Shown here in pieces: positions 50,912 through 60,723 of a DNA stretch of 64,000 nucleotides; the stretch's first letter is position 1; each line of letters begins with the position of its first letter. Under the pieces are notes generated by a model that was given only the letters and a program-made list of their open reading frames with translations, did not search any database and was not told the origin of the DNA. This DNA comes from Lentibacillus cibarius. Its GTDB lineage: Bacteria > Bacillota > Bacilli > Bacillales > Amphibacillaceae. The position numbers and the translations under genes were made by a program. Where the stretch lies: contig NZ_VCIA01000001.1 of the NCBI RefSeq assembly GCF_005887555.1, positions 3,100,001 to 3,164,000 of the forward strand. The letters are read 5' to 3'.

Positions 50912-52396
50912 ATGAAAAAGGTGACGGTTGTTTTTTGGATTACGCTGGCCATTACTGTCGGCTTATCTTTATTGGGCATTGTTGTCCCGGATCAGTTTGA
51001 GGATGTTTCGGGTGCGGTGATGGGCTATATATCTGACAAATTTGGCTGGTATTATTTGTTGATTGTAACCCTGTTTGTTTTATTTTGCCTGTATTTGGTA
51101 TTTAGTCCGTATGGCAAAATTCGATTAGGAAAACCCGGGGAAAAGCCAGAGTTTAGCTATTCGTCATGGCTATCCATGCTGTTCAGTGCCGGGATGGGTA
51201 TCGGGCTTGTATTTTATGGTGTCTACTCACCGGTATCCCATTATGCCACACATCCACCGATGGCTGAACCTGGCACAACAGAAGCGATTGAGGATGCTTT
51301 ACGTGTTACCTTCTTTCACTATGGTATTCATGCATGGGCCATCTATGCGGTCATTGCACTGGTGTTGTCGTATTTTATGTTTCGCCATGAAAAACCGGGG
51401 CTGGTCAGTGCGGCGTTGGAGCCTTTGTTTGGTGATAAGATGAAAGGGTTCACCGGGAAAGTGATTGATATTATTGCTGTCTTTGCAACCATCGTCGGAG
51501 TGGCTACAACGCTTGGGTTTGGTGCAACGCAAGTGAATGGGGGCATTGCTTATTTGTTTAATGTTCCGAATAACTTTTGGGTGCAGCTTATTATCATTTT
51601 GATCGTGACTGTTTTATTTATGATCTCAACATATACTGGGCTGAGTAAAGGCATTAGATATTTGAGTAATGCGAATATGGGTATAGCTGCAGTGCTATTC
51701 CTTTTCACGTTAGTCATCGGTCCAACACTGTATATTATCAATTCATTCATGGATACGGTTGGGGAGTACATCCAGCAGCTACCGCGGGAAAGTTTCCGAC
51801 TGGCGCCTAACGATGAAGGCGAGCGGCAATGGGTGCTTGATTGGACGGTATTCTTCTGGGCTTGGTGGCTTGCCTGGGCACCTTTTGTCGGTATATTTAT
51901 CGCACGGGTATCGAAAGGTCGTACGATACGGGAATTTATATCCGGCGTGTTAATTGTACCCACCGTCGTCAGTTTTCTATGGTTTTCCACGTTTGGTATT
52001 TCCGGAATTGAAGCACAAAATGAAGGCGCAGATATTGCTGGACTCCCTAAAGAACAGGCGTTGTTTGGGATGTTTGACGAATTTCCGCTAGGCATGGTGT
52101 TGTCCATATTGGCGATTCTTTTGATTAGTACGTTCTTTATTACATCGGCCGACTCAGCAACGTTTGTCCTTGGGATGCAGACGACCAATGGATCCATGTC
52201 ACCACCGACAACAGTTAAGTTTACATGGGGACTGGCCCAATCGACTATTGCAGCGGTTCTGTTATATACCGGGGGACTGCAGGCGCTGCAAAATGCGCTT
52301 ATCTCAGCGGCATTACCATTCTCATTTATCATGCTGCTGATGGTTTTATCGTTTTATAAAGCTTTGAAAAAAGATAAAGAAAAGAATTGGAAATGA
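50912..52396 (+). CDS. BCCT-family transporter (glycine betaine/choline/carnitine type)
   Basis: A 494-residue protein with 12 helices. SAGMGIGLVFYGVYSPVSHY at about 91-110, and the Trp-rich segment WTVFFWAWWLAWAPFVGIFI then ARVSKGRTIREF near 310-340, are the BCCT signatures. It imports betaine-like compatible solutes with Na+, a response to high salt. The C terminus is short, without a long osmosensing tail. GGGAGG precedes the ATG. A large 21-bp repeat array starts about 100 bases after its stop. Confidence 0.93.
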   Translation: MKKVTVVFWITLAITVGLSLLGIVVPDQFEDVSGAVMGYISDKFGWYYLLIVTLFVLFCLYLVFSPYGKIRLGKPGEKPEFSYSSWLSMLFSAGMGIGLVFYGVYSPVSHYATHPPMAEPGTTEAIEDALRVTFFHYGIHAWAIYAVIALVLSYFMFRHEKPGLVSAALEPLFGDKMKGFTGKVIDIIAVFATIVGVATTLGFGATQVNGGIAYLFNVPNNFWVQLIIILIVTVLFMISTYTGLSKGIRYLSNANMGIAAVLFLFTLVIGPTLYIINSFMDTVGEYIQQLPRESFRLAPNDEGERQWVLDWTVFFWAWWLAWAPFVGIFIARVSKGRTIREFISGVLIVPTVVSFLWFSTFGISGIEAQNEGADIAGLPKEQALFGMFDEFPLGMVLSILAILLISTFFITSADSATFVLGMQTTNGSMSPPTTVKFTWGLAQSTIAAVLLYTGGLQALQNALISAALPFSFIMLLMVLSFYKALKKDKEKNWK

Positions 52397-52498
52397 AATG
52401 TTTTTGTGTGGACTGTCCAGGTCATGTCATTCGATTGACCTGGGCAGTTTTTTGGTATTGGGGGCCCGTTTGATCGCCACCTGGGTCGGGAGGGAACA

Positions 52499-53110
52499 TT
52501 AACGGATCATGGGAGACATCACCGGATGGGGCTGGGATATCGACGGAATAGCAGTCAACATCACCGGAAAACGAAGGCGCATCACCGGAATACGGAAGCA
52601 CATCAACGGAATACGAAGGCACATCGACGGAATAGCAGTCAACATCAACGGAATACGAAGGCACATCAACGGAATAGCGTCGATATCAACGGAATACGAA
52701 GGCACATCAACGGAATAGCAGTCGACATCAACGGAATACGGAGGCACATCAACGGAATAGCAGTCAACATCAACGGAATACGGAAGCACATCAACGGAAT
52801 AGCAGTCGACATCACCGGAAAACGAAGGCACATCGACGGAATAGCGGCCAATATCACCGGAATACGGAAGCACATCACCGGAATACGAAGGCACATCGAC
52901 GGAATAGCAGTCAACATCACCGGAAAACGAAGGCACATCGACGGAATAGCGGCCAATATCACCGGAATACGGAAGCACATCAACGGAATACGAAGGCGCA
53001 TCACCGGAATAGCAGCCGACATCAACGCAATACGGAGGCACATCACCGGAATAGCAGTCAACATCAACGGAATAGCAGTCAACATCAACGGAATAGCGGC
53101 GAACATCATG
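52499..53110. repeat. Array of about 28 copies of a 21-bp repeat (CATCAACGGA family)
   Basis: Units of 21 bp, such as CATCAACGGAATACGGAGGC plus A and CATCAACGGAATAGCAGTCA plus A, alternate with ACCGG and GACGG variants. Since 21 is a multiple of three, every frame stays open and gives spurious long frames with heptapeptide repeats. The array lies between the convergent BCCT and prfC genes. It shares its core with arrays at 21.3 and 61.9 kb. Confidence 0.93.
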
Positions 53111-53196
53111 CCAGCGCCACCTCGAAATTAATGGACCATAAAAAAACACACAGAATTTCACATTGGAAATCCTGTGTGCTCCTATTGGCATAGCTG

Positions 53197-54783
53197 TTAC
53201 GTTGTCCGGTCATACTGGTTGACGTCAAACAGGTCAATTAGCTCAATGTCCGGGTGATTATCTTTAAACCAGTTCATGGAAAATTCATTTTTGAACAGGA
53301 CGACATAATTGTCATATCGATCCCGGACCAGCATGTTACGTTCATCATAAAGGGACGGGTCGACCTGGTCGGGCTTTAGCCAGCGGGGGACTCGTTCGCC
53401 AATTGGTTCGAGCATGACGTCGACGTTATACTCATTTTTCATCCGGTATTGAAAAACTTCATATTGCAGTTCCCCGACAGCACCCAAAATGTACGATTCG
53501 GAACGGTAATGCTTATACAGCTGAATCGCACCTTCCTGGACGAGCTGTTCGATGCCTTTTTTGAACTGTTTTGCTTTCATGACGTTTTTAGCAGTAACAC
53601 GCTGGAATTGCTCCGGCGGAAATTGCGGGAGTTCCTGATATTCAAAAAGGTTTTTGCCTTCCAGCAATGTATCTCCAATCTGGTAGGCGTTCGGATCGTA
53701 TATGCCGATAATATCGCCGGCATAAGCTTCTTGAATCGTGCCTCTCGATGAAGCTACGAACTGCTGGGACTGAGCCAGCTTGATCGGCTTGCCGGTTCGT
53801 GCTAACTTCACACTCATGCCACGTTCAAATTTTCCCGAACATACCCGGAGGAAGGCGACCCTGTCACGGTGGGCGGGATTCATGTTGGCCTGGATTTTGA
53901 AAATGAACCCGGAAAAGTCCGGGTTATCCGGCGAAATAACTCCCTCGGTTGATTTACGCGGTGCCGGTGCTGGTGCCATGGAAATGAACGTATCGAAAAA
54001 TGATTGCACACCAAATGGCGCTAGCGCACTTCCGAAAAAGACCGGCGTCTGCTCACCGGCCAACACTGCATCAAGCAAGAAGTCATCCCCCGCTTCTTCA
54101 ACGAGGGCAAGCTCATCATTGGCAGCCTGATACGTCGCGTCGGAAACCAGCTCCGTGTATTCCGGGTTATCCAAATCTGCATATGGAATATATGTCTCTT
54201 CTTCGTTGCCGTTATACTGAATGAATTGCTCGTTGTACCGGTCGAATGTCCCTAAAAAGCGTTTGCCCATCCCAGCAGGCCAGTTCATCGGGTAAGTCTC
54301 GATATCCAAGACTTCCTCGATTTCTTCCAGTAACTCTAGCGGCTCGCGGCCTTCCCGGTCCAGTTTATTAATAAAGGTGAAAATCGGAATCCCACGCATT
54401 TTACAAACCTTGAACAATTTGATGGTTTGCGCCTCGATCCCTTTGGTCGCGTCAATAATCATGACAACACTGTCCACCGCGGTAAGCGTTCGGTACGTGT
54501 CTTCACTGAAATCTTCGTGGCCTGGGGTATCCAGAATGTTGACCTGGTAGTCTTTATAAGGAAAATTCATCACACTGGAGGTGACGGAAATGCCGCGCTG
54601 CTTTTCAATCTCCATCCAGTCGGACGTGGCAAATTTTCCCGATTTTTTCCCTTTAACAGTTCCGGCTGAGCGGATTAAATTCCCGAACAGCAGCAGTTTC
54701 TCGGTCATCGTTGTTTTTCCCGCGTCCGGGTGGGAAATAATGGCAAATGTTTTTCGTTTATTCACTTCATCATGTATCGTCAT
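53197..54783 (-). CDS. prfC: Peptide chain release factor 3
   Basis: A 528-residue translational GTPase of RF3 size. [15 protein letters not shown] (P-loop) at about 18-32, [27 protein letters not shown] at about 83-98 and [14 protein letters not shown] at about 138-151 are diagnostic. It releases RF1/RF2 from the ribosome after termination. The ATG at 54783 follows GGAAGGGA and gives the normal start [11 protein letters not shown]; a longer frame upstream is not used. A hairpin and repeats lie beyond the stop codon. Confidence 0.95.
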   Translation of the reverse strand: MTIHDEVNKRKTFAIISHPDAGKTTMTEKLLLFGNLIRSAGTVKGKKSGKFATSDWMEIEKQRGISVTSSVMNFPYKDYQVNILDTPGHEDFSEDTYRTLTAVDSVVMIIDATKGIEAQTIKLFKVCKMRGIPIFTFINKLDREGREPLELLEEIEEVLDIETYPMNWPAGMGKRFLGTFDRYNEQFIQYNGNEEETYIPYADLDNPEYTELVSDATYQAANDELALVEEAGDDFLLDAVLAGEQTPVFFGSALAPFGVQSFFDTFISMAPAPAPRKSTEGVISPDNPDFSGFIFKIQANMNPAHRDRVAFLRVCSGKFERGMSVKLARTGKPIKLAQSQQFVASSRGTIQEAYAGDIIGIYDPNAYQIGDTLLEGKNLFEYQELPQFPPEQFQRVTAKNVMKAKQFKKGIEQLVQEGAIQLYKHYRSESYILGAVGELQYEVFQYRMKNEYNVDVMLEPIGERVPRWLKPDQVDPSLYDERNMLVRDRYDNYVVLFKNEFSMNWFKDNHPDIELIDLFDVNQYDRTT

Positions 54784-55237
54784 AAACAATCCCTTCCATA
54801 TAGAATAGCTTGTTGTTCTGAAGAGGTGAGTAAGGGGATGTGAAAATGAGGGTGTCCTGCACATTTGTTGGTTTATGTTACACAATCACCATCATAAAAT
54901 AGCACGTTGGGGTGATTTCGTCAAATGGGGCGGTGGACATCATGAAAACTTCTGATATAAATAGCGAATAAAAACGGGCTTAGTTTTCGACGCTATCAGA
55001 ATCAGAAGTCCGCGAAAGTTTTCCTCCCGCTGTTAATTTAGCTTGGTGAGAGAGAACGACCTATAAAAAAATCCGAACCGATTTGACACCTTTGAGGAAG
55101 ATGTTGCATCTCGTTCGGATTTTCCTTATTTTCTCTTTTAACCTGGATTCAGTTTATCAGATCATCTTGAAGTTAAGCGTCTGATTATATTCAGACTCCA
55201 CCTCTGAGCGTGGTATTTTTCACCCTAGAGAACAGGC
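54784..55237. other. Intergenic region between prfC and the CoA-disulfide reductase gene
   Basis: About 450 bases with no gene-like frame. It should contain the prfC promoter near 54800-54900, which I could not place firmly, and a hairpin at 55069-55123. Confidence 0.45.
55069..55123. terminator. Hairpin terminator
   Basis: AAATCCGAAC pairs with GTTCGGATTT over 10 bp with a 34-base loop. A run of A on one side and TTTTCC on the other let it work for the minus-strand reductase gene; the long loop is unusual. Confidence 0.6.
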
Positions 55238-56887
55238 CTATTTGTTATAAGCGGCAGCATACGTATTCCAGCCACCATCGAGATTGATGGTATGAAATCC
55301 GCTTTCATCCAAAATGCGTGTTGCAATATAGCCACGCAGTCCTGCCTGACAGTACACATAAATGGTTTCGTTGGCTGGCAGTTCATCGAGCCGGTCGCGC
55401 AAATCATCGAGTGGGATGTTGATAGCGCCATCAATGTACCCTTGTTCCAATTCGTGTGGGTTACGAACATCGACCAATGTATCACCGTTTTTAGCGATAG
55501 CATCTATTTCATGCCATTGAACAGTTTGTGTCATGTCTTCTACCATATTGGTGGCAGTATAGCCAGCCATATTCACCGGGTCTTTTGCTGATGAATATGG
55601 TGGTGCGTAGGCAAGCTCCAAATCTGGCAAGTCCATAACGGTTAATCCACCTTTCATGGCAGTTGCAATGACATCGATTCGTTTGTCAACACCGTCCATA
55701 CCAACAGCTTGTGCACCATAAATGTTGCCTGTTTCTTTATCAAAAATAAGCTTCAATGCGATGGACTTAGCTTCGGGATAGTACCCGGCATGGGAAGCGG
55801 GATGTACATGGACCACGTCATAAGGCACACCGAGTTTGGTTAGTGTTTTTTCATTATTGCCGGTTGCCGCTACCGTATAATCGAAAACTTTTGCAATCGA
55901 CGTGCCTAGTGTACCATGGTAGGCTGCTTTTCTTCCATAAATAGCATCTGCCACAATCCGTCCTTGCCGGTTAGCCGGCCAAGCTAATGGCACCATCGTT
56001 GGCTGCCCGTTTGTATAGTCTTTTACTTCAATCGCATCACCGATGGCATATATATGCGGATCATTTGTTTGTAGTTGGTCGTTCACTTGAATGCCGCCGC
56101 GCTCGCCTATGGATAGTCCGGCATTTTTTGCTAGTTCGTTCTCAGGACGGACACCGATAGATAATAGAATCATATCTGTGTTGATCTCTAAACCATTACC
56201 TGTTATAACTTTACGTCCATGATCCTCAAAAGCTTGCACACCATCATCTAGAATTAATTGTATTCCTTTATCGATAAGGTGCTGATGAATGATGGAAGCC
56301 ATTTCGTAATCAATAGGACCCATCACCTGGCTTGACATTTCAATGATTGTTACGTCTAGCCCACGATCACGCAAGTTTTCCGCCATCTCCAGTCCAATAA
56401 AACCACCACCGACTACAACAGCGTGCTTCGGATGCTGCTCATCGATGTAGGTCTTTATGCGGTCGGTGTCAGGTACGCTCCGTAAAGTAAAAAGTTCTTC
56501 AGCTTCCTGAATACCTTGGATAGGAGGTACAACCGGACGAGCGCCAGGTGATAAAATGAGCTCATCATAAGATTCTTGATACGTTTCACCTGTCTCAAGG
56601 TTGGTTACAGTGATAGATTTGGCAGATCGGTCAATCGCGGTTACTTCATTGGACGTACGGACTTGCATATTATACCGTGCAGACATACCCTCGGCGGTTT
56701 GCACAAGCAATTTATTTCGGTCCTGAATTGTTTCTCCTATATAATAAGGAAGGCCGCAATTGGCAAAAGAGATATAAGGTCCCTTTTCCAGCAAAATAAT
56801 CTCAGCCTGTTCATCTAATCTTCTTAGTCTGGCTGCAGCCGTTGAACCGCCGGCCACGCCACCAACAATAATAATTTTTTTGGACAT
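55238..56887 (-). CDS. CoA-disulfide reductase with C-terminal rhodanese domain
   Basis: A 549-residue pyridine nucleotide-disulfide oxidoreductase fused to rhodanese (CoADR-Rhd). FAD site VGGVAGGSTAAARLRRL at 8-24, the catalytic Cys44 in SFANCGLPYY, the NAD site VVVGGGFIGLEMAENL near 150-165, and the rhodanese domain at about 455-549 with Cys513 in YCQAGLRGY. It reduces CoA persulfide or disulfide and handles zero-valent sulfur in the cytoplasm. It is divergent from the CstR gene group, and its promoter spacer contains a CstR-type operator. Confidence 0.93.
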   Translation of the reverse strand: MSKKIIIVGGVAGGSTAAARLRRLDEQAEIILLEKGPYISFANCGLPYYIGETIQDRNKLLVQTAEGMSARYNMQVRTSNEVTAIDRSAKSITVTNLETGETYQESYDELILSPGARPVVPPIQGIQEAEELFTLRSVPDTDRIKTYIDEQHPKHAVVVGGGFIGLEMAENLRDRGLDVTIIEMSSQVMGPIDYEMASIIHQHLIDKGIQLILDDGVQAFEDHGRKVITGNGLEINTDMILLSIGVRPENELAKNAGLSIGERGGIQVNDQLQTNDPHIYAIGDAIEVKDYTNGQPTMVPLAWPANRQGRIVADAIYGRKAAYHGTLGTSIAKVFDYTVAATGNNEKTLTKLGVPYDVVHVHPASHAGYYPEAKSIALKLIFDKETGNIYGAQAVGMDGVDKRIDVIATAMKGGLTVMDLPDLELAYAPPYSSAKDPVNMAGYTATNMVEDMTQTVQWHEIDAIAKNGDTLVDVRNPHELEQGYIDGAINIPLDDLRDRLDELPANETIYVYCQAGLRGYIATRILDESGFHTINLDGGWNTYAAAYNK

Positions 56888-56917
56888 ATCAACTATTCTC
56901 CTTCAAAATTTTAATTC

Positions 56918-57012
56918 TACCCCAGTGGGTATACGGGAATTATATGACAACCCACGGGGGTATGCAATGATTTAAATCACTTGTTGACAAAATACCACCA
57001 GGGGTATATACT
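56918..57012. promoter_or_regulatory. Divergent promoters with CstR-type operators
   Basis: Plus strand: TTGACA (56984-56989), 17 bases, TATACT (57007-57012), with operator ATACCACCAGGGGTAT at 56992-57007. Minus strand: TTGCAT and TATAAT (complements at 56962-56967 and 56939-56944), 17 bases apart, with a CCCACGGGGGTAT operator in the spacer. A third palindrome TACCCCAGTGGGTATA lies at 56918-56933. All resemble CsoR/CstR sites, and bound repressor would block both promoters. Confidence 0.85.
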
Positions 57013-57041
57013 AAAAGCAGTCCATTTAAAAGGAGAGACAT

Positions 57042-57413
57042 ATGATACTGGCATTCGCTTTAATACTGACGACGCTCCTTGTATTCATTTATCGCCGCTA
57101 TATTCCAGTGGGGGGGATTGAAAATATGCCGTTACATTCGGTATCATGGAATCATAAAGCGGTTGTCTTTGTTGACACAAGGGATTTTCAGCTTTCATCC
57201 CGTGATCCAATCGAATGTGCATATCAACTTCCAATCCCATATTTAAAGCGGTATATTCATGAAATACCATCCGATAAACCAGTAGTCATTATCGCTTCAG
57301 ACTATAAAGACAAAAACTTGGGAGCACGTTTCTTGAAAAAGAAGGGTATAAACATTATTGGTTATCACATGCTGAAAGAAGAAAGGAAGGGGGATTATGA
57401 CCATGCAATATGA
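57042..57413 (+). CDS. Membrane-anchored rhodanese-like protein without active-site cysteine
   Basis: A 123-residue protein with one N-terminal membrane helix (about 2-19) and a rhodanese-like domain. VVFVDTRDFQLSSRDP matches the conserved start, but the active loop that is normally C-x-x-G-x-R reads ASDYKDKNLGAR, so the catalytic Cys is replaced. It probably binds or senses sulfur partners rather than acting as a sulfurtransferase. It is first in the CstR-controlled plus-strand operon and overlaps cstR by 17 bases. GGAGAG precedes the ATG. Confidence 0.75.
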   Translation: MILAFALILTTLLVFIYRRYIPVGGIENMPLHSVSWNHKAVVFVDTRDFQLSSRDPIECAYQLPIPYLKRYIHEIPSDKPVVIIASDYKDKNLGARFLKKKGINIIGYHMLKEERKGDYDHAI

Positions 57414-57663
57414 ATCCGACGTAAAAAATCGCGTAAAACGTATTGAAGGACAAGTCAGAGGGCTCATGAAAATGATGGAAGAGGAAAAAGATTGCCGTGA
57501 GCTGGTAACACAGATGTCTGCCGTAAGAAATGCACTTGATCGTACGCTCGCATTAATCGTTAGTCAGAACTTGGAAAGATGCATCCGTGAAGAGAAAATG
57601 GATGGAGAAAGCTCGGGTGATTTGGTGAAAGAGGCAGTTGATTTACTTGTTAAAAGCAGATAA
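57397..57663 (+). CDS. cstR: CstR-type persulfide-sensing repressor (CsoR family)
   Basis: An 88-residue DUF156 protein: NRVKRIEGQVRGLMKMMEEEKDCRELVTQM. Cys33 and Cys62 remain (KDCRE, LERCI), but the copper-ligand His of CsoR is not found between them. That pattern marks CstR, whose two cysteines form polysulfide links and so release DNA. It likely controls the reductase, rhodanese, dioxygenase and TauE genes around it through ATACCCC-type palindromes. The ATG at 57397 or 57403 could be the start. Confidence 0.88.
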   Translation: MTMQYESDVKNRVKRIEGQVRGLMKMMEEEKDCRELVTQMSAVRNALDRTLALIVSQNLERCIREEKMDGESSGDLVKEAVDLLVKSR

Positions 57664-57668
57664 AAGGG

Positions 57669-57738
57669 TTGACAAAATACTCGAACTATTATAAAGTGAA
57701 TATAGGTTAAGTCACAGTGTTTGTGCTAACCTTTTTTA
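57669..57738 (+). promoter_or_regulatory. Promoter-like element followed at once by a terminator
   Basis: TTGACA (57669-57674) with TATAAA or TAAAGT 15-17 bases on is followed by a hairpin AGGTTA/TAACCT (57704-57732; inner CACA/TGTG) and six T. The hairpin ends cstR. If the promoter is used, only an RNA of about 30-40 nt would result. The -35 region copies that of the operon promoter (GTTGACAAAATAC). Confidence 0.5.
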
Positions 57739-57750
57739 TTGCTCGTTTGT

Positions 57751-57766
57751 ATACCCGTACAGGTAT
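57751..57766. promoter_or_regulatory. CstR-type operator before the DsrE-like gene
   Basis: ATACCCGTACAGGTAT, a 16-bp palindrome overlapping a promoter TTGTAT-N17-TATATA (57749-57777). It indicates CstR control of the following gene. Confidence 0.75.
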
Positions 57767-57809
57767 ATGTATATAAGATAATAATTCCTAAACATGGAGG
57801 TGGTTCATT

Positions 57810-58289
57810 GTGACCGATAAAAAGAAGACTACAATCGTGTTATTCAGTGGGGACTATGATAAGGCGATGGCTGCCTATATTATAGCGAATGGGGCAGCAG
57901 CCTACGATCACGAAGTAACCATATTCCATACCTTTTGGGGGTTAAATGCATTGCGTAAGGAAAATCAGACCCCGGTTAAAAAAGGATTAATGGAAAAAAT
58001 GTTTGGTAAAATGATGCCAAGGGGAACGAATCAAATGGGCCTGTCTAAAATGAATTATCTTGGCATGGGTCCGAAAATGATTAAAAAGGTGATGAAAAAG
58101 CACAATGCCATGCCACTACCGCAATTGGTTGAAATGGCCCAGGAACAGGATATCAACTTGATTGCCTGTACCATGACCATGGATCTGCTTGGACTGCAAA
58201 AAGAAGAACTGCTTGATGACATTGAATACGGTGGTGTTGCTGCTTACGTTGGGGAAGCCGAAGAGGGAAATATTAGTCTTTTTATTTAA
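57810..58289 (+). CDS. DsrE/DsrF-like sulfur-carrier family protein
   Basis: A 159-residue DsrE-like protein: IVLFSGDYDKAMAAYIIANG then AAAYDHEVTIFHTFWGLNAL at the N terminus and NLIACTMTMDLLGL, with the conserved Cys, near 120. The Met/Lys-rich middle (KGLMEKMFGKMMPRG, LSKMNYLGMGPKM) is common in the DsrE2/peroxiredoxin-like group. It probably takes and passes persulfide sulfur at that Cys. GGAGGTGG precedes the GTG start. It is preceded by its own operator and followed by another before the dioxygenase gene. Confidence 0.87.
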   Translation: MTDKKKTTIVLFSGDYDKAMAAYIIANGAAAYDHEVTIFHTFWGLNALRKENQTPVKKGLMEKMFGKMMPRGTNQMGLSKMNYLGMGPKMIKKVMKKHNAMPLPQLVEMAQEQDINLIACTMTMDLLGLQKEELLDDIEYGGVAAYVGEAEEGNISLFI

Positions 58290-58296
58290 CTTTTAT

Positions 58297-58311
58297 ATAC
58301 CCCTATAGGTA
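58297..58311. promoter_or_regulatory. CstR-type operator before the persulfide dioxygenase gene
   Basis: ATACCCCTATAGGTA, close to the other palindromes of this group, 78 bases before the start codon. No clean promoter hexamers were seen with it. Confidence 0.7.
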
Positions 58312-58388
58312 ATTTTGTAGATGCAGTATCATTCAAAGATGTCGACATGTCACTGATATTGAAAAAGGATAAAAGGAGGCTTTCTATT

Positions 58389-59519
58389 ATGTCGCAAAGC
58401 ATGACGACAAATGAACTTGCAAGACGTGTAATCAATCGTGAGGAAACGCTTATTCTGGATGTCCGGAACACGGATGAGTTTGCTGACTGGAAGATTGAGG
58501 GTGATAGCGTTGACGTCATCAATGAGCCTTACTTTAACTTGCTTGATGGTGTTGAAACGCTTGCTGAGAAAATAAACAAAGATCAGGAAATCATCGTTGT
58601 TTGCGCAAAAGGCGGCTCCTCCAAAATGGTTGCCGAAATGATGGAGGAAGAAGGATTTACGAATGTCTATGATTTAGAAGGTGGTATGAAAGCATGGAGT
58701 GAACATCTGGAGCCTGTAAAAATTGCTGATTTGAATGACGGTGGAAGTCTTTATCAGTTTGTTCGTCTTGGCAAGGGATGCTTATCTTATATGGTTATTT
58801 CGGAAAACGAAGCAGCCGTCCTGGACGCCAACCGCATGACGAATATTTATGAACAGTTTGCTGAAAAGAAAGGCGTCACAATCAAATACACCATCGACAC
58901 TCATTTGCATGCAGATCATATCTCTGGTGGACGCCAGCTCGCTATAAATATGGGCGGAACGTATCACTTACCACCGAAAGATGCCGGGGAAGTCACTTAT
59001 GATTATGTCCCATTGGAAGAAGGAAAAGATATCACAGTCGGCACAACAACCGTCAAAGTCCAACCGCTTTATTCACCGGGACACACCATTGGAAGCACAT
59101 CACTGCTAATTGATGATCAATATTTGTTGACAGGTGACATTCTGTTTGTTAAATCCATTGGTCGTCCGGACTTGGCCGGTAAAGCAGATGACTGGGTGGA
59201 TGACTTGCGCGAGACCTTGTACCGCCGTTATAAGGAATTGTCTGGTGATTTGGTGGTATTGCCTGCACACTATTCATTTGTAGAAGAACTTAATGAGGAT
59301 GGCAGTGTCCAGGCACGTCTCGGTGATTTGTATCAACACAACGAAGGCCTACAAGTAGATGAAGAGCAAGCATTCCGTACGATGGTGACAGAAAACTTGC
59401 CACCACAGCCGAATGAATATGAAAATATCCGCAAGACCAATATGGGTAAAATGAATCCGGAAGATGAAGAACAACGTGAAATGGAAATCGGGCCAAACCG
59501 GTGTGCAGTCCATGACTGA
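58389..59519 (+). CDS. Rhodanese - persulfide dioxygenase fusion (metallo-beta-lactamase fold)
   Basis: A 376-residue protein. An N-terminal rhodanese domain (about 5-108) has Cys72 in VVCAKGGSS. The metallo-beta-lactamase domain (about 115-340) has THLHADH at 171-177, [23 protein letters not shown] and LPAHYS near 300, the single-iron ligands of ETHE1-type persulfide dioxygenase. It oxidises low-molecular persulfide to sulfite. The domain order is the reverse of S. aureus CstB, where the rhodanese part is at the C terminus. AAAGGAGG precedes the ATG. Confidence 0.93.
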   Translation: MSQSMTTNELARRVINREETLILDVRNTDEFADWKIEGDSVDVINEPYFNLLDGVETLAEKINKDQEIIVVCAKGGSSKMVAEMMEEEGFTNVYDLEGGMKAWSEHLEPVKIADLNDGGSLYQFVRLGKGCLSYMVISENEAAVLDANRMTNIYEQFAEKKGVTIKYTIDTHLHADHISGGRQLAINMGGTYHLPPKDAGEVTYDYVPLEEGKDITVGTTTVKVQPLYSPGHTIGSTSLLIDDQYLLTGDILFVKSIGRPDLAGKADDWVDDLRETLYRRYKELSGDLVVLPAHYSFVEELNEDGSVQARLGDLYQHNEGLQVDEEQAFRTMVTENLPPQPNEYENIRKTNMGKMNPEDEEQREMEIGPNRCAVHD

Positions 59520-59579
59520 GTATAGTTATTAAAATGGAATAAAAAAACATTTGTATAAAAAATGATAGGAGGAATAACG

Positions 59580-59807
59580 ATGGAAGCAACAAAAGTATTG
59601 GACGCAAAAGGTATAGCATGCCCTATGCCTGTTGTTAAAACTAAAAAGGCTATGGAAGCATTGAACACAGGTGACGTATTGGAAGTTCATACTACGGACA
59701 AAGGATCTAAAAGCGACCTAACCGCATGGGCTAAATCAGGTGGTCATGAACTAGTTAAGGAAGAAACAGAAGGTGAAGTTTTGAAATTCTGGATTAAAAA
59801 AGGTTAA
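59580..59807 (+). CDS. tusA: TusA/SirA-family sulfur carrier
   Basis: A 75-residue TusA-like protein with the Cys-Pro motif GIACPMPVVKTKKAM at about 11-25 (Cys14). It carries persulfide sulfur between the rhodaneses and the DsrE-like protein. AGGAGG is seven bases before the ATG. It follows the dioxygenase by 60 bases and ends with a hairpin terminator. Confidence 0.93.
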   Translation: MEATKVLDAKGIACPMPVVKTKKAMEALNTGDVLEVHTTDKGSKSDLTAWAKSGGHELVKEETEGEVLKFWIKKG

Positions 59808-59816
59808 CAAAAGCGC

Positions 59817-59855
59817 GGCACTCGTCTTGTTATAGCGGGTGCCGGTGTTTTTCTT
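59817..59855 (+). terminator. Terminator after tusA
   Basis: GGCACTCG/CGGGTGCC 8-bp stem (one T-G pair) followed by GGTGTTTTTC. Confidence 0.75.
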
Positions 59856-59897
59856 ATGCATACCTGCTATTAGGGCTTTTCAAGGGGGGATAAGGGT

Positions 59898-60680
59898 ATG
59901 GAGTATAGTCTTTTATTCATGATTGTTCTTTTTATTATTGGTTTTGCTGGTTCATTTATTTCCGGTATGGTTGGAATTGGCGGATCAATTGTAAAATACC
60001 CGATGCTTTTATATATACCGCCGCTCATCGGATTATCAGCTTTTAGTGCGCACGAGGTGTCCGGCATTAGTGCCATTCAGGTACTGTTTGCTACTATTGG
60101 TGGTGTCTGGGCTTATCGCAAAGGCGGTTATTTGAACAAAACACTAATCATTTATATGGGGATTAGTATCCTGGTCGGAAGTTTTATTGGTGGGTACGGA
60201 TCGCGATTCATGACGGATGGCGGAGTCAATTTTGTATATGGCGTGCTGGCTAGCATTGCCGCAATTATGATGTTTATTCCTAAGAAACAGATAGATGATA
60301 TTCCGCTTGATCAGGTTTCGTTTAATAAATGGCTTGCCGCCGTTCTAGCGTTTGCAACTGGAATTGGTGCCGGGATTGTCGGAGCTGCAGGAGCCTTTAT
60401 TTTAGTGCCGATTATGCTGCTCGTTTTGAAGATACCGACACGCATGACGATTGCATCATCACTTGCAATCACGTTTATCTCATCCATCGGCTCCACTACC
60501 GGAAAAATCATGACAGGCCAAGTGCTGTTTATTCCTGCTGTTATCATGATTGTCGCAAGCTTAATTGCTTCCCCATTAGGAGCCAATGCGGGTAAACGGA
60601 TAAACACGAAAGTATTGCAAGGAATACTAGCTGTCTTGATTTTAGGAACCGCTATTAAAATTTGGGTGGATTTCTTTTAA
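59898..60680 (+). CDS. Sulfite/organosulfonate exporter TauE/SafE family
   Basis: A 260-residue membrane protein with about eight helices. [22 protein letters not shown] near 15-36 and the second repeat [22 protein letters not shown] near 152-173 are the two TauE/SafE signatures. In this operon it most probably exports the sulfite that the dioxygenase makes. AAGGGGGG precedes the ATG. Confidence 0.93.
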   Translation: MEYSLLFMIVLFIIGFAGSFISGMVGIGGSIVKYPMLLYIPPLIGLSAFSAHEVSGISAIQVLFATIGGVWAYRKGGYLNKTLIIYMGISILVGSFIGGYGSRFMTDGGVNFVYGVLASIAAIMMFIPKKQIDDIPLDQVSFNKWLAAVLAFATGIGAGIVGAAGAFILVPIMLLVLKIPTRMTIASSLAITFISSIGSTTGKIMTGQVLFIPAVIMIVASLIASPLGANAGKRINTKVLQGILAVLILGTAIKIWVDFF

Positions 60681-60723
60681 AAGACGGTTTGTTGGAATAC
60701 AATTTGTATGAGGTGATGTCATC

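Noticed and set aside
52499..53191. Long open frames on both strands across the 52.5-kb repeats (230 codons minus, 201 codons plus) with heptapeptide repeats
   Set aside because: A 21-bp period keeps all frames open; no ribosome site, and the frames mirror each other. Treated as repeat DNA.
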